This document shows positions 25,100 to 33,534 of a DNA stretch of 64,000 nucleotides, one piece after another. The notes under the pieces were generated by a model. That model searched no databases. It saw nothing but the letters and a program-made list of their open reading frames with translations, and was not told the origin of the DNA. The position numbers and the translations under genes were made by a program. Every line of letters begins with the position of its first letter. Positions within the stretch are counted from its first letter, which is position 1. Source of the stretch: Nitrospirota bacterium (lineage in GTDB: Bacteria > Nitrospirota > JACRHL01); the NCBI GenBank assembly GCA_029881725.1, contig JAOUMB010000007.1, positions 1 to 64,000 on the forward strand, given 5' to 3'.

Positions 25100-25208
25100 T
25101 GGGTGTGCTCCTCGGTAAAACAGGCCGCCCCGATGGCGGCGGTGGGCATTATCGCACAGGTGGCCCGGTACCACCGTAATGACGACCTGCCCTTCCCCAC
25201 CACCTTGC

Positions 25209-25240
25209 CGTCAGCAAATATGGCCGTGCGCCGAGCACCC
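25209..25240 (+). repeat. Dispersed GTGC...GCAC repeat, copy 1
   Basis: GTCAGCAAATATGGCCGTGCGCCGAGCACCC lies between pdxJ and the big secreted-protein gene. It shares GTCAGCAAATAYGGCCGTGCGCC with the copy at 62714 and the CCGTGCGC..AGCAC core with copies at 28.5-31.3 kb. Confidence 0.65.
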
Positions 25241-25318
25241 CTAGCAAGCTGCGGTTTAAACCAATGGATCGTGTGGTGTGTTATGTACATGAACTGGCTG
25301 TTTTTCATGAAAAATCGA

Positions 25319-25347
25319 TTGTGATCCATTTCGCAGACTGATATAAA
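25319..25347 (+). promoter_or_regulatory. Candidate promoter of the large secreted protein
   Basis: TTGTGA and TATAAA are spaced by 17 bases, a good sigma70-type pair. The start codon is about 245 bp downstream, which implies a long 5' leader. In that leader I saw no riboswitch I could name. Apart from this promoter and the repeat at 25209, nothing else was seen in 25100-25593. Confidence 0.5.
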
Positions 25348-25593
25348 TCTGCCCTGTTGTGTTGACACTTAACATTCGCGCGGGGTCGCGTGGGTGTGGC
25401 GGGTGCTGTTTCACGGACGGGATGGCCCTCGCAAAAAACCGGGCTGCCGGGGATTTTTGTCATTTCAGAAATTCCCGGCGAAACGTAACGAGTGGTCGCC
25501 ACCCGACGGGTCGGGCTGTTGCGGGGAAATTCCGCAGGGCTGGTGGGATTGGCGTGCCGTCCGGCTCATCTGTAATTGGGGTTTTAGAAAATC

Positions 25594-28395
25594 ATGAATC
25601 GTTTTTTTGTCGGGCTGTTTGCCCTGGTGGCGGGGTGCGTTTTGTCGTCCGGCCTGGCGTGGGCCAACACGGCGCCCACTCCGGCGGATGACGCCCCGGC
25701 GGCTACCCAGAACGCCAGCACCGTGCTGGATGTATTGAGCAACGACACCGATCCGGAGGGCGACGCCCTGACCGTGGTGTCCATCACCCAGCCGGCCACC
25801 GGCAGCGCCGTGCTCAACGCCGACGGTACCATCACTTACACGGTGGGTGACTGGTACGGCGGCGACAGCTTTACCTACACCGTGTCCGACCCCCTGGGTG
25901 CCAGCGCCACCGCGACGGTGAACGTGCAGGTGAATCCGCAACTTTATCCGGTGATGTGGGTGGGCACGGTAAACGTGACCACCAACACGGGCGGCTGGAT
26001 GGCCAAGAACGCCGGTGGCAACAACTGGAACGCCGGTGGCCGCTCCGGGCAGACCATCACCGGCGACGGCGGCATGCAGGTGACCGTGGGGGCGTGGACC
26101 TTCGTGATGAGCGTGGGCCTGTCGGCCAGCAAGACCAGCTACTCGGTCAATTCGCTGAACTACGGCTTCTACTTCGGCAACAGCGACACCGTGCAGGTTC
26201 GTGAGCCGGGAGTGTTGATCAACCTGCCCACCCGTGTGGCGGGAGAGGTGTTCCGGGTGGAGCGGCGGGGCAACAGCGTGGTGTACCTGCGCAACGGCGC
26301 GGTGATCCGCACCAGCCCCACCCCCTCCAGCGGCGCGCTGATCGTGGATGGCTCCATCTACACCCAGGGGCGCGGCATGACCGTCTACACGTATGCCATC
26401 AACCGGGATACCACGCCGCCGGCGATTTCCCAGGGCGCCATCGCCACCGACCCGCAAACGGTAATCGTGCGGTCGGCCACCGATGAGTATGCCCGGCACA
26501 CCGTCCGCTGGGGCGTGGCCTCGGCCACCGAAAACCAGAAGGTGGTCAACACGGGCGCCACGGGCCACGTGGACGCGCTGACGGGGCTGTCCGCGGACAC
26601 CACCTATACCTATCAGGTGGAGGCGACGGACGGCTGGGGCAACACGGCCATCAGCCCGGAGTGGCAGTTCACCACCGATCCGCAGTGGCCGGTGGAAGCG
26701 GTCACGTGGGCGGTAATCCCGGGGGCGGGGATCACCAAATATGCGTCGTCGAAGTCCATTTTGGCGGACGGGGGGGTGGAATTCATCGTTCCCGCCTCCA
26801 CCTCGTTCACCGTTGGCCTGGACAAGGGAATTTCCACGTCCAATTACTTCCACTACGGGTTCATCGTGGGGGGGTCGAGTTACCGGTTCTTCGATAACGG
26901 GTCCCTTTACAATACCTACCTCACCATCCCGAATCAGGGAGGTGGGACCAACACGTTCCGCGTGGAGCGGATCGGCACCGACATGGTGTATTCGATCAAC
27001 GGCGTGGTGGTGAGGATCAGCAGCGAACTGACCGGCACGGAATTGTATGGCGCGACCACGACAACGTCGCTCAGCGCCACAATGTCCTTCGACCACACGG
27101 CGCCGGTGGCGTCCGACCTGCCGGTGAGCACCGACGAGGACACCGCCGCGGCCTTTGCGCTGCCGGTGACCGACGCGGAAGGGGATGCCCTGACCTATGA
27201 ACTGGTCAGCGCCCCCGCCCACGGCGGCGTGGTGATTGCCGCGAACGGCACCGCCACCTACACGCCGGGTGCCGACTACAACGGCGCGGACAGCTTCAGC
27301 TACCGCGCCAGCGATTCGTGGTTCACCAGCAACACCGGCACGGTAAGCGTGACGGTGAACCCGGTCAACGACGCGCCGGTGATGGGCGCGCTGTCGGCCG
27401 CAGTGATCGACGAGACCGGCATGAGCGTGATCTCCGCGTCGGCCTTCGACATGGAGGGCGACGCCCTGACCTACGCCGCCGATTGCGATGGCAACGGCAC
27501 GTTCGAGTCGGGACTGGTCTGCTCCTACCCTGACAACGGCATCTATCCGGTGCCCGTGCAGGTGTCGGACGGCGCCCTGACCGACACCGGCGTGGTGGAG
27601 GTGACGGTGAACAACGTGGCGCCGGTCATCGTCGGCGTTGCCGCGCCCATTGTGCCGCAGTACCTGTCCAATCCGGTAACGGTGTCGGTGGGCTTTGGCG
27701 ACGTGAGCCCGGCGGACACAACCTTCACCGTGTCCTACATCTGGGATGAGGACAACCCGGCCTCGCCGGTGGACACCTTCACCGGTGTTACGGCCGCGTG
27801 GGATGCCGCCTCCGGCATGGTGCTGGGCAGCCACAGTGCTTCCCACACCTATGCGGAGAACGGCGGCTATTCCGTGGAGGTGGTGGTGACCGACAAGGAC
27901 GGTGGCGTGGTGTTGCAGCAGCACTACTTCATCACCGTCTACGACGAGAGCCAGGGGCACATCACCGCGGGCGGTTGGTTCAGCGACATCACCGGCACGG
28001 TGCGGTTCGGCTTCGCCAGCGTCTACCCGCTGGGGCAGACCACCTCCACCATGCACGGCGACATCCACCACGATGCGCTGGGCATCGACTTCCACATGAA
28101 CCCCAATGTGGAATGGGTGGTGCTGGCCAACGACGAGTCGCGCTTCACCGGTACCGGCTACATGGAGACCGACCCCACCACGGAGTTGAACTTCATGCTG
28201 TCGATGATCGACGCCGATCAGCCCAACGCCAAGGCGCCGATTGATGCCATTCGCGTGAAGATCTGGCAGGTGCTGCCTGATACCAGCGAGGTGGTGCTTT
28301 ACGACTCCCAGCCCGGCGAAGGGAACTCTGTTGATCCCACCGCCGTGCTGGATGGCGTAACCGGCGACGGAGCCACCAGCATCAGCCGCAACTAG
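25594..28395 (+). CDS. Large secreted modular protein (cadherin-like/Tandem-95, fibronectin-like and PKD-like domains)
   Basis: The protein is 933 residues. A signal peptide (FFVGLFALVAGCVLSSGLAWA) is followed by a Tandem-95/cadherin-like repeat, about residues 27-112 (LSNDTDPEGDALTVVS). Then come module A, about 115-265; an FnIII-like region, about 270-365; module B, about 366-505, a diverged copy of A (both carry FRVERxGxxxVYxxNG); a second Tandem-95 repeat, about 508-605; and PKD-like material, about 690-810. The C-terminal ~120 residues are unlike the rest. No membrane anchor is seen. Such proteins are adhesins or matrix components. There are no secretion genes nearby, so the export route beyond Sec is unknown. 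Confidence 0.85.
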   Translation: MNRFFVGLFALVAGCVLSSGLAWANTAPTPADDAPAATQNASTVLDVLSNDTDPEGDALTVVSITQPATGSAVLNADGTITYTVGDWYGGDSFTYTVSDPLGASATATVNVQVNPQLYPVMWVGTVNVTTNTGGWMAKNAGGNNWNAGGRSGQTITGDGGMQVTVGAWTFVMSVGLSASKTSYSVNSLNYGFYFGNSDTVQVREPGVLINLPTRVAGEVFRVERRGNSVVYLRNGAVIRTSPTPSSGALIVDGSIYTQGRGMTVYTYAINRDTTPPAISQGAIATDPQTVIVRSATDEYARHTVRWGVASATENQKVVNTGATGHVDALTGLSADTTYTYQVEATDGWGNTAISPEWQFTTDPQWPVEAVTWAVIPGAGITKYASSKSILADGGVEFIVPASTSFTVGLDKGISTSNYFHYGFIVGGSSYRFFDNGSLYNTYLTIPNQGGGTNTFRVERIGTDMVYSINGVVVRISSELTGTELYGATTTTSLSATMSFDHTAPVASDLPVSTDEDTAAAFALPVTDAEGDALTYELVSAPAHGGVVIAANGTATYTPGADYNGADSFSYRASDSWFTSNTGTVSVTVNPVNDAPVMGALSAAVIDETGMSVISASAFDMEGDALTYAADCDGNGTFESGLVCSYPDNGIYPVPVQVSDGALTDTGVVEVTVNNVAPVIVGVAAPIVPQYLSNPVTVSVGFGDVSPADTTFTVSYIWDEDNPASPVDTFTGVTAAWDAASGMVLGSHSASHTYAENGGYSVEVVVTDKDGGVVLQQHYFITVYDESQGHITAGGWFSDITGTVRFGFASVYPLGQTTSTMHGDIHHDALGIDFHMNPNVEWVVLANDESRFTGTGYMETDPTTELNFMLSMIDADQPNAKAPIDAIRVKIWQVLPDTSEVVLYDSQPGEGNSVDPTAVLDGVTGDGATSISRN

Positions 28396-28448
28396 CGGGC
28401 ATGGCCCGCTCCCGTATCCACCAGGATATGGGACCACTGGAAGGCGAC

Positions 28449-28488
28449 AGGCCTCCACCCCGGTCACGGGGTGGGGGCCTCCTTTCCA
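28449..28488 (+). terminator. Terminator of the large secreted protein gene
   Basis: AGGCCTCCACCCCG and CGGGGTGGGGGCCT form a 14-bp stem with one mismatch and a short loop, followed by CCTTTCC. It lies about 55 bp after the stop. Confidence 0.75.
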
Positions 28489-28528
28489 CTTGATTTCAAA
28501 GAACAACAATTGCCCTGTGCCCTGTCCA

Positions 28529-28608
28529 CGCCAGTGGATATCGCCGTGCGCGGAGCACCCCACGGAACGGTACCGTCACGCCAGTGAGTATCGCCGTGCG
28601 CGGAGCAC
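28529..28608 (+). repeat. Dispersed repeat, copies 2 and 3 (direct pair)
   Basis: CACGCCAGTG, then (with small changes) TATCGCCGTGCGCGGAGCAC, occurs twice, 50 bp apart (about 28529-28560 and 28579-28608). The GTGC..GCAC core can fold into a small hairpin. Confidence 0.75.
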
Positions 28609-28839
28609 ATGCCGATCGCGGGGGCGATTCTGGCGCCAGCGGTCCCATGCCCGGCTGCGAATCGGGCGATTTTGGCGTATCTGGCCCATGTGGCTTGAAT
28701 TCGATTCGCAAAAACAAGCGGTTACGAACCTGGTTCGCCATCGCCCAGGGGTGGGGGCGGGGGAGCGGAAGAGGGCCAATCGTGCGAATCCGCTTCGCAA
28801 ACGGCAAAGCTAAACCGTGACCCACGGTGGCACGCCGGT

Positions 28840-29204
28840 CATAACCGGCTGATGTTGCGATGGTTTTGGCCGTTTGTGGGCGGGGCGGGTTGGTTTCGCA
28901 AAAAATCGGCATGAAATTCAGAACCGGTTGTTTTTGCGGGACAAAACGCGATTGTGGTTGCGAAGTGAAACACGGTGAAAAATAACGGTTATCGCGCTCA
29001 GAACCGGTTGAAAACGTTGGAAAAATATGGATTTGTGGTGGCGTTTCGCACCGTGGGTTTCGCATGTTCACGGTGATCCCGGAACGGAATATCAAGGGGT
29101 TCTGAGGGTGGGTAGCACGATCCGGGCGGTTGAAACGGGGAATTTTTGGAGAAATTTCAGAACCCGTTGAAAGTGTGGGAAAAAATTGGCTTTGTGGTGG
29201 TGGC
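28840..29204 (+). repeat. Degenerate tandem repeat, period about 80 bp
   Basis: The motif CAGAACCGGTTG(AAA) with downstream GNGG..ATTTGTGGTGGCG recurs at about 28840 (diverged, CATAACCGGCTG), 28919, 28999 and 29158; the last gap is two periods. A weak trace (CCCGGAACGG) lies near 29079. Units are aligned by eye only. Confidence 0.6.
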
Positions 29205-29219
29205 GCGCGCACGGCGGTA
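29205..29219 (-). repeat. Dispersed repeat, inverted partial copy
   Basis: Read leftward it is TACCGCCGTGCGCGC, matching TATCGCCGTGCGCGG of the copies at 28.5 kb in 13 of 15 bases, in the opposite orientation. It bounds the ~80-bp repeat array. Confidence 0.5.
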
Positions 29220-29407
29220 CGGGCTGTCGGAATGAGCATCCGCCGCGGATGGTGATGGCCTGGGGAGCAGGTGCTTTGGCTCCCTCACGGTTGGATCAGG
29301 GGGAGAGCAGGCGGATGATATGTAAAGTAATTCAATGTGTTACGACGGTTTCAGCCCCCCTCCCCAGCCGTTTCCCGCCACCGGACCCAATTGCCGCGCC
29401 AGCCACG

Positions 29408-29456
29408 ATCGCCGTGCGCGTAGCACCCGTGGTCGTGGAACCCGTGCGCGTAGCAC
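29408..29456 (+). repeat. Dispersed repeat, two adjacent cores
   Basis: ATCGCCGTGCGCGTAGCACCC (29408) and CCCGTGCGCGTAGCAC (29441) lie 33 bp apart in direct orientation. Confidence 0.75.
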
Positions 29457-29647
29457 TCGCACGAGGCTAAGTTACCGGTGCGTTAACGGCTAGTAAGACA
29501 GATTATTACCGAACGGTAACAAAAAAACCGGGGCCTCGCCGGTATGCACGGCCCGGAAGGGGCTGGCCCATGGAAGCCCCTGTGGGAGGAGGGAAGGGGG
29601 CCGCGCCACGGGAAGGCGGGCGGATGGGGTGGCCTGCGTGGTGGATG

Positions 29648-29974
29648 CTATTTTGGCGGCAGGGTTTGGGCGAAGTTCACCCCGGCCCGGACCCAGCTTG
29701 CCAGCGCGGTGTCCTCGGAAACCCCTTCCGGGGCCACCATCACCCACCCCTTCATGGACTTTCCGGTGATGTTGAATTCCCGCACGTGGTCGTGGGACAG
29801 GGCGCCGTAGTACCGTTCCGGCCCCACGCGCACGATGAGGCTGTCCCTGAACACCCCGCAGGCGATGTGTCCGTTCACGGTAAACCCCACCCCGCCCATC
29901 ATCTTCAGTTCGGTCACCGGCTGGCCGGAAAGCACCTCCGCCAGCCGGGTGTAAAGGCCCTTGTCGTACGCCAT
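29648..29974 (-). CDS. TfoX N-terminal domain protein
   Basis: The 108 residues fit the TfoX_N fold alone: AYDKGLYTRLAEVL, then VTELKMMGGVGFTVNGHIACGVFRDSLIVRVG and MKGWVMVAPEGVSEDTALASWV. Stand-alone TfoX_N proteins are widespread, and their function is largely unclear; full TfoX/Sxy activates competence in gammaproteobacteria. There is no C-terminal domain here, so a competence role is not supported. It is a single gene, following the gene-free region. Confidence 0.88.
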   Translation of the reverse strand: MAYDKGLYTRLAEVLSGQPVTELKMMGGVGFTVNGHIACGVFRDSLIVRVGPERYYGALSHDHVREFNITGKSMKGWVMVAPEGVSEDTALASWVRAGVNFAQTLPPK

Positions 29975-30110
29975 GACCGCCCTCCGCCCAAAGCTAAAAA
30001 ATGGCGCGGGCGGGGGGTGAAGTCAAACGGGGTTTACCGGCAGGATATAAGCCGTCTCAGGGTGCCGGGATTGTGCACCGCAGGCTCAAATCGCGTAACG
30101 GGTACCGTGG

Positions 30111-31280
30111 CTATCTGGAAGTGGCCGCCGTCTCCGCCGGTCGCCGTGCGGCCACCAGTGCCAGGCCCAGCGCGATGACCGCCACCGCCGCGTTGGCGGC
30201 GAACAGGGCGGGGGCGCCCAGGGATTCGTACCAGGTGCCGCTCAGGTACATGCCCACGGTGAGCCCGGCGCCGAAACTGAGGGATGAATACAGGCTTTGC
30301 CCGGTGGCGCGCAGGTGCTCCGGCACCATGCGGTGGGTGTGGGTGACCGCCGCCACGTGAAACAGGCCGAAGGTGGCCGCGTGCAGCAGTTGCGCGGCGA
30401 TCAGCCAGCCAAGCTGGTGGGTGACGGCCAGAATTCCCCAGCGCAGCACGGTGAGCGCGAGGGCCGCAATCATCAGCCGCCGGGTGCCGAAACGGGACAG
30501 AATCGGCCCCGAATACATCAGCGCCGTCACCTCCGCCCCCACCGCCACCGCCCACAGCAGTCCGATGGTGCCGCGGCTGTAGCCCAGGTCTTCCAGCCAC
30601 ACGCTGTAAAAGCCGTACAGGGTGCCGTGACTGCCCTGCATCAGCATGCACACGGCATAAAAGGCCAGCACGTGGGGGGTGGACAGGAGCGCCCACAGGC
30701 CACCGGTGGGGGCGCCCTCCGGTTTTGCCTCGCTGTCGGGCAGCAGCCACATGCTCCACAGGTTGAAAGCGAGAAACGCCAGCACCGCCCACAGCACCAC
30801 GCGGCTGCCGGTCTGGTCCAGAACCGGACCCATCCCCAGCGAGGCGGCGATAAAGCCCACCGAGCCCCACATGCGCACCTTGCCATAGTCGATTTTCAGC
30901 CGGTCCACCATTTCCATGGCGGTGGCTTCCACCAGCGGCAGGATGGAACTGGTGCAGATGGAGTAAAGCACCATCACCAGCACGATGCCCCAGAAATCGC
31001 GCACCAGCAGCATGGCGGCAAAGGTGACCAGCGCGCCAATGCCCGCCCCGCGCAAAAACGGGCGGCGGGTGCCGTGGTGGTCCGCCAACCGCCCCCAGAT
31101 GCCGGGGGCCACCGTCTTCACCATCGGGTTGATGGCCATGATGATGCCGATTTCGTAGGGGGTCAGCCCCAGGTCCTTCAGGTACAGGGTCAGGTACGGC
31201 AGGATCACGCCGATCAGGCCAAAGTACCCCAGGTAAAACCCGGCCAGATTGCGAGGCTGCCCGCCCAGTCCTATGCGCAC
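30111..31280 (-). CDS. MFS transporter (MFS_1-like family)
   Basis: About 390 residues with roughly 12 membrane segments: FYLGYFGLIGVILPYLTLYLKDLGLTPYEIGI, WGRLADHHGTRRPFLRGA (the MFS A-motif region) and FGTRRLMIAALALTVLRWGILA. It resembles the MFS_1-like/HcaT-LacY group of sugar, nucleoside or aromatic acid/proton symporters; the substrate is unknown. The start is uncertain. The track begins at 31403, but those 41 extra codons are translated repeat DNA (RSTGRSTGRS). A GTG at 31280 is proposed, and it too lies inside a repeat core. No good ribosome site is seen. Confidence 0.82.
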   Translation of the reverse strand: MRIGLGGQPRNLAGFYLGYFGLIGVILPYLTLYLKDLGLTPYEIGIIMAINPMVKTVAPGIWGRLADHHGTRRPFLRGAGIGALVTFAAMLLVRDFWGIVLVMVLYSICTSSILPLVEATAMEMVDRLKIDYGKVRMWGSVGFIAASLGMGPVLDQTGSRVVLWAVLAFLAFNLWSMWLLPDSEAKPEGAPTGGLWALLSTPHVLAFYAVCMLMQGSHGTLYGFYSVWLEDLGYSRGTIGLLWAVAVGAEVTALMYSGPILSRFGTRRLMIAALALTVLRWGILAVTHQLGWLIAAQLLHAATFGLFHVAAVTHTHRMVPEHLRATGQSLYSSLSFGAGLTVGMYLSGTWYESLGAPALFAANAAVAVIALGLALVAARRPAETAATSR

Positions 31281-31342
31281 GGCGATATCCGCTGCGCAGG
31301 TGCTCCGCCCAGTGCTCCGCCCAGTGCTACGCGCACGGCGAT
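31273..31342 (-). repeat. Dispersed repeat cluster, inverted, at the MFS start
   Basis: Read leftward, ATCGCCGTGCGCGTAGCAC (31342-31324) matches the 29.4-kb core exactly. Tandem CTCCGCCCAGTG units and a second core (ATCGCCGTGCGCAT, 31286-31273) follow. The cluster overlaps the 5' end of the MFS gene. Confidence 0.75.
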
Positions 31343-31467
31343 AGTTGCTTCGCAAGGGGTGGCGAGTCTGCGGCTGGAGCGGGAACCCCCGTACATGGCG
31401 CATGGTGGAGGTCCGTCGCCTACCGGTTGCCGGTTACCCATGCGGATACCGAAACCCGCCGTGCGGG

Positions 31468-31875
31468 TTAGATGGAGGGGGTGTTTACGCGGGGTTTGCG
31501 GGCGCGGGGGGGGTGATTGCGGGAGTAGTCGCCCATGAGCGGCGTGGTGATGGCCAGCACGCGCCCGAATTCGTGTTCGGTCAGGTTGCCCACAAAGGTG
31601 CCGTCGGTCTGGTACAGCTCGGCGGGGGACGAGGAGGTCCAGATGACCATTACCGGGCGCTTGCCCGAAAACAGCAGCAGGGCGTCCGGGTCGTAGCCGA
31701 CCGCGTTGACCGTGGGCAGTTTTTCGAGCAGTTCCAGCTTGGCGGTGGTGGCGGGGTCGGTGCGGGCCTGCGACGGCAGGACGCCGCCGTAGTTGAGGCC
31801 GAGAATGACCGCAACGGTCAGCAGCAGTGCTGCCACCTGCGGTCCTCCTTCGTGATGGAATCGTGCCAGTCGCAT
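31468..31875 (-). CDS. Small membrane-anchored or exported protein, unknown
   Basis: The protein is 135 residues. After MRLARFHHEGGP comes one hydrophobic stretch (QVAALLLTVAVILGLNYGGVL) that could be a signal anchor. The rest (PTVNAVGYDPDALLLFSGKRPVMVIWTSSSPAELYQTDG) looks like a compact alpha/beta domain with a basic, Pro-rich tail. No family is recognised. It lies 63 bp after citrate synthase on the same strand, and GGCAGG precedes the ATG. Confidence 0.6.
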   Translation of the reverse strand: MRLARFHHEGGPQVAALLLTVAVILGLNYGGVLPSQARTDPATTAKLELLEKLPTVNAVGYDPDALLLFSGKRPVMVIWTSSSPAELYQTDGTFVGNLTEHEFGRVLAITTPLMGDYSRNHPPRARKPRVNTPSI

Positions 31876-31938
31876 ACCTGCCTTTCGTATCGGCAGGACG
31901 GACGCTCCGCTTAAACGGGAGGTTAACGGTGGGCAATG

Positions 31939-33231
31939 TCACCGGCGGCTGGTGATCGGTTGATAATCGCGCTCGGTGGGGCCAGTGTACAACTGGCGGG
32001 GACGGCCGATCACGGAGTCCTTTTCCTTGATCATTTCCATCCAGTGGGAAATCCACCCCACGGTGCGCCCCAGGGCGAACATGACGGTGAACATGTTGGT
32101 GGGGATGCCGATGGCCTTGAGGATGATGCCGGAATAGAAATCCACGTTCGGATACAGCTTGCGCTCGATGAAGTAGTCCTCCTTGAGGGCCTTCTCCTCC
32201 AGGCGCATGGCCAGTTCCAGTTGGGGGTCGTCGATGCCCAGGGAGTCCAGCACCTTGTGGCAGGCATCGCGGATGATCACGGCGCGCGGGTCGAAGTTTT
32301 TGTACACCCGGTGGCCGAAGCCCATCAGGCGGAACGGGTCGTCCGCGTCCTCGGCGCGGTCGATGACCGTATCCACGTTTTCGATGCCGCCGATCTGGTC
32401 GAGCATTTTCAGCACCGCCTCGTTGGCGCCACCGTGAGCCGGTCCCCACAGGGTGCCGATGCCGGCGGAGATGCAGGCGAACGGGTTGGCGCCGGAGGAG
32501 CCTGCCAGACGCACGGTGCTGGTGCTGGCGTTCTGCTCGTGATCCGCGTGCAGGATGAATATCTGGTCCAGCGCCTTGGCCACCACCGGATTCACCTCGT
32601 ATTCCTCGGCGGGCACGCCAAAGGTCATGCGCAGGAAGTTTTCGGCATAGCCCAGCTTGTTGCTCGGATAGAGGAACGGCTGTCCGTGGAAGAACTTGTA
32701 GCTCCAGGCGGCGATGGTGGGCATCTTGGCGATCAGGCGGTGGGCGGAAATCTCCCGGTGTTCCGGGTTATGGATGTCCAGCGAGTCGTGATAGAACGCG
32801 GACAGGGCGCCCACCACGCCGACCATCACCGCCATGGGGTGGGCGTCGCGGCGGAAGCCGTTGTAAAAATTCTTGAGCCCCTCGTGGATCATGGTGTGGC
32901 GGGTGATGCTTTCGCGGAATCCGGCGAACTGCTCCGCGGTGGGCAGCTCCCCGTACATCAGCAGGTAGCACACCTCCAGATGGGAGCTGTGTTCGGCCAG
33001 CTGCTCGATGGGATAGCCCCGGTACAGCAGCACGCCCTTTTCACCGTCGATGAAGGTGATCTTGCTTTCGCAACTGGCGGTGGCGAGAAAGCCGGGGTCG
33101 AAGGTGAACACGCCGGCCTGACTGTACAGCTTGCGGATGTCCACCACTTTGGGGCCCAGGGTGCCGGGATACACCGGCAGTTTCACCTGCTTGCCGTCCT
33201 CCAGGTGGAGGGAGTAGCTCTCCTCGCTCAT
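31939..33231 (-). CDS. gltA: Citrate synthase (type II)
   Basis: The protein is 430 residues from [15 protein letters not shown] at 33231; the track adds 45 codons of GC-rich leader. Catalytic regions are [11 protein letters not shown] (first His), [15 protein letters not shown] and [15 protein letters not shown] (second His). The ~430-residue length and N-terminal beta domain fit the hexameric, NADH-sensitive type of Gram-negative bacteria. It feeds the TCA cycle. It is divergent from the SNF2 helicase gene across 303 bp, in which I see only GC hairpins and no gene. Confidence 0.97.
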   Translation of the reverse strand: MSEESYSLHLEDGKQVKLPVYPGTLGPKVVDIRKLYSQAGVFTFDPGFLATASCESKITFIDGEKGVLLYRGYPIEQLAEHSSHLEVCYLLMYGELPTAEQFAGFRESITRHTMIHEGLKNFYNGFRRDAHPMAVMVGVVGALSAFYHDSLDIHNPEHREISAHRLIAKMPTIAAWSYKFFHGQPFLYPSNKLGYAENFLRMTFGVPAEEYEVNPVVAKALDQIFILHADHEQNASTSTVRLAGSSGANPFACISAGIGTLWGPAHGGANEAVLKMLDQIGGIENVDTVIDRAEDADDPFRLMGFGHRVYKNFDPRAVIIRDACHKVLDSLGIDDPQLELAMRLEEKALKEDYFIERKLYPNVDFYSGIILKAIGIPTNMFTVMFALGRTVGWISHWMEMIKEKDSVIGRPRQLYTGPTERDYQPITSRR

Positions 33232-33534
33232 CGGGTATTCACCTTCCGTGTGTTTCCCGCCCGCTCGTGTGGGCGGCGCCAGATGTCCCAAACCGGGGGG
33301 GCCGTTCCGTAGCCCCGGTCCGCCGGTTCTTCTTTTTCGACGGGTTGCGCCCCGTGCATGAGTCATTTTGCCCGCAGCCGCTCATCTCCGCCAGTCCCAC
33401 GGGAGGAATTTACGGCGGGCGGGGGCTTTTAACGCCCGTTCGGCGGGCAATCTCCTTTCGAACCGGCGCGCAACACGGTATGCTTACTCTTTTCCCTGCT
33501 GAACGCGGGGCCTGTCTGTAAGGAACCCCACCGC

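Larger units (their letters stand above)
28396..29647. other. Gene-free, repeat-bearing region of about 1.25 kb
   Basis: No credible protein gene is present. The 247-codon minus-strand ORF here is low-complexity and its likeness units mirror DNA repeats. The stretch holds a terminator, several copies of a short dispersed repeat, and a degenerate tandem repeat of about 80 bp (28840-29204). It is more AT-rich than the flanking genes. TTCGCA-type words recur. Confidence 0.6.

Noticed and set aside
25354-25593. Cyclic-di-GMP (GEMM) riboswitch in the leader of the secreted-protein gene
   Set aside because: A short CGCAAA and CCGGGCTGCCGG likeness was noted, but the required conserved core and pairing were not found.
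25465-28563. 1032-residue minus-strand ORF opposite the secreted protein
   Set aside because: Shadow; the plus strand has a signal peptide and recognisable domains.
28496-29239. 247-residue minus-strand ORF in the gene-free region
   Set aside because: Low-complexity protein whose repeated FFPTLSTGSE-like parts are translations of the DNA repeats. No ribosome site, no domain pattern.
28396-31400. Insertion sequence or prophage remnant
   Set aside because: No transposase, integrase or phage-like protein is present; only short repeats are seen.
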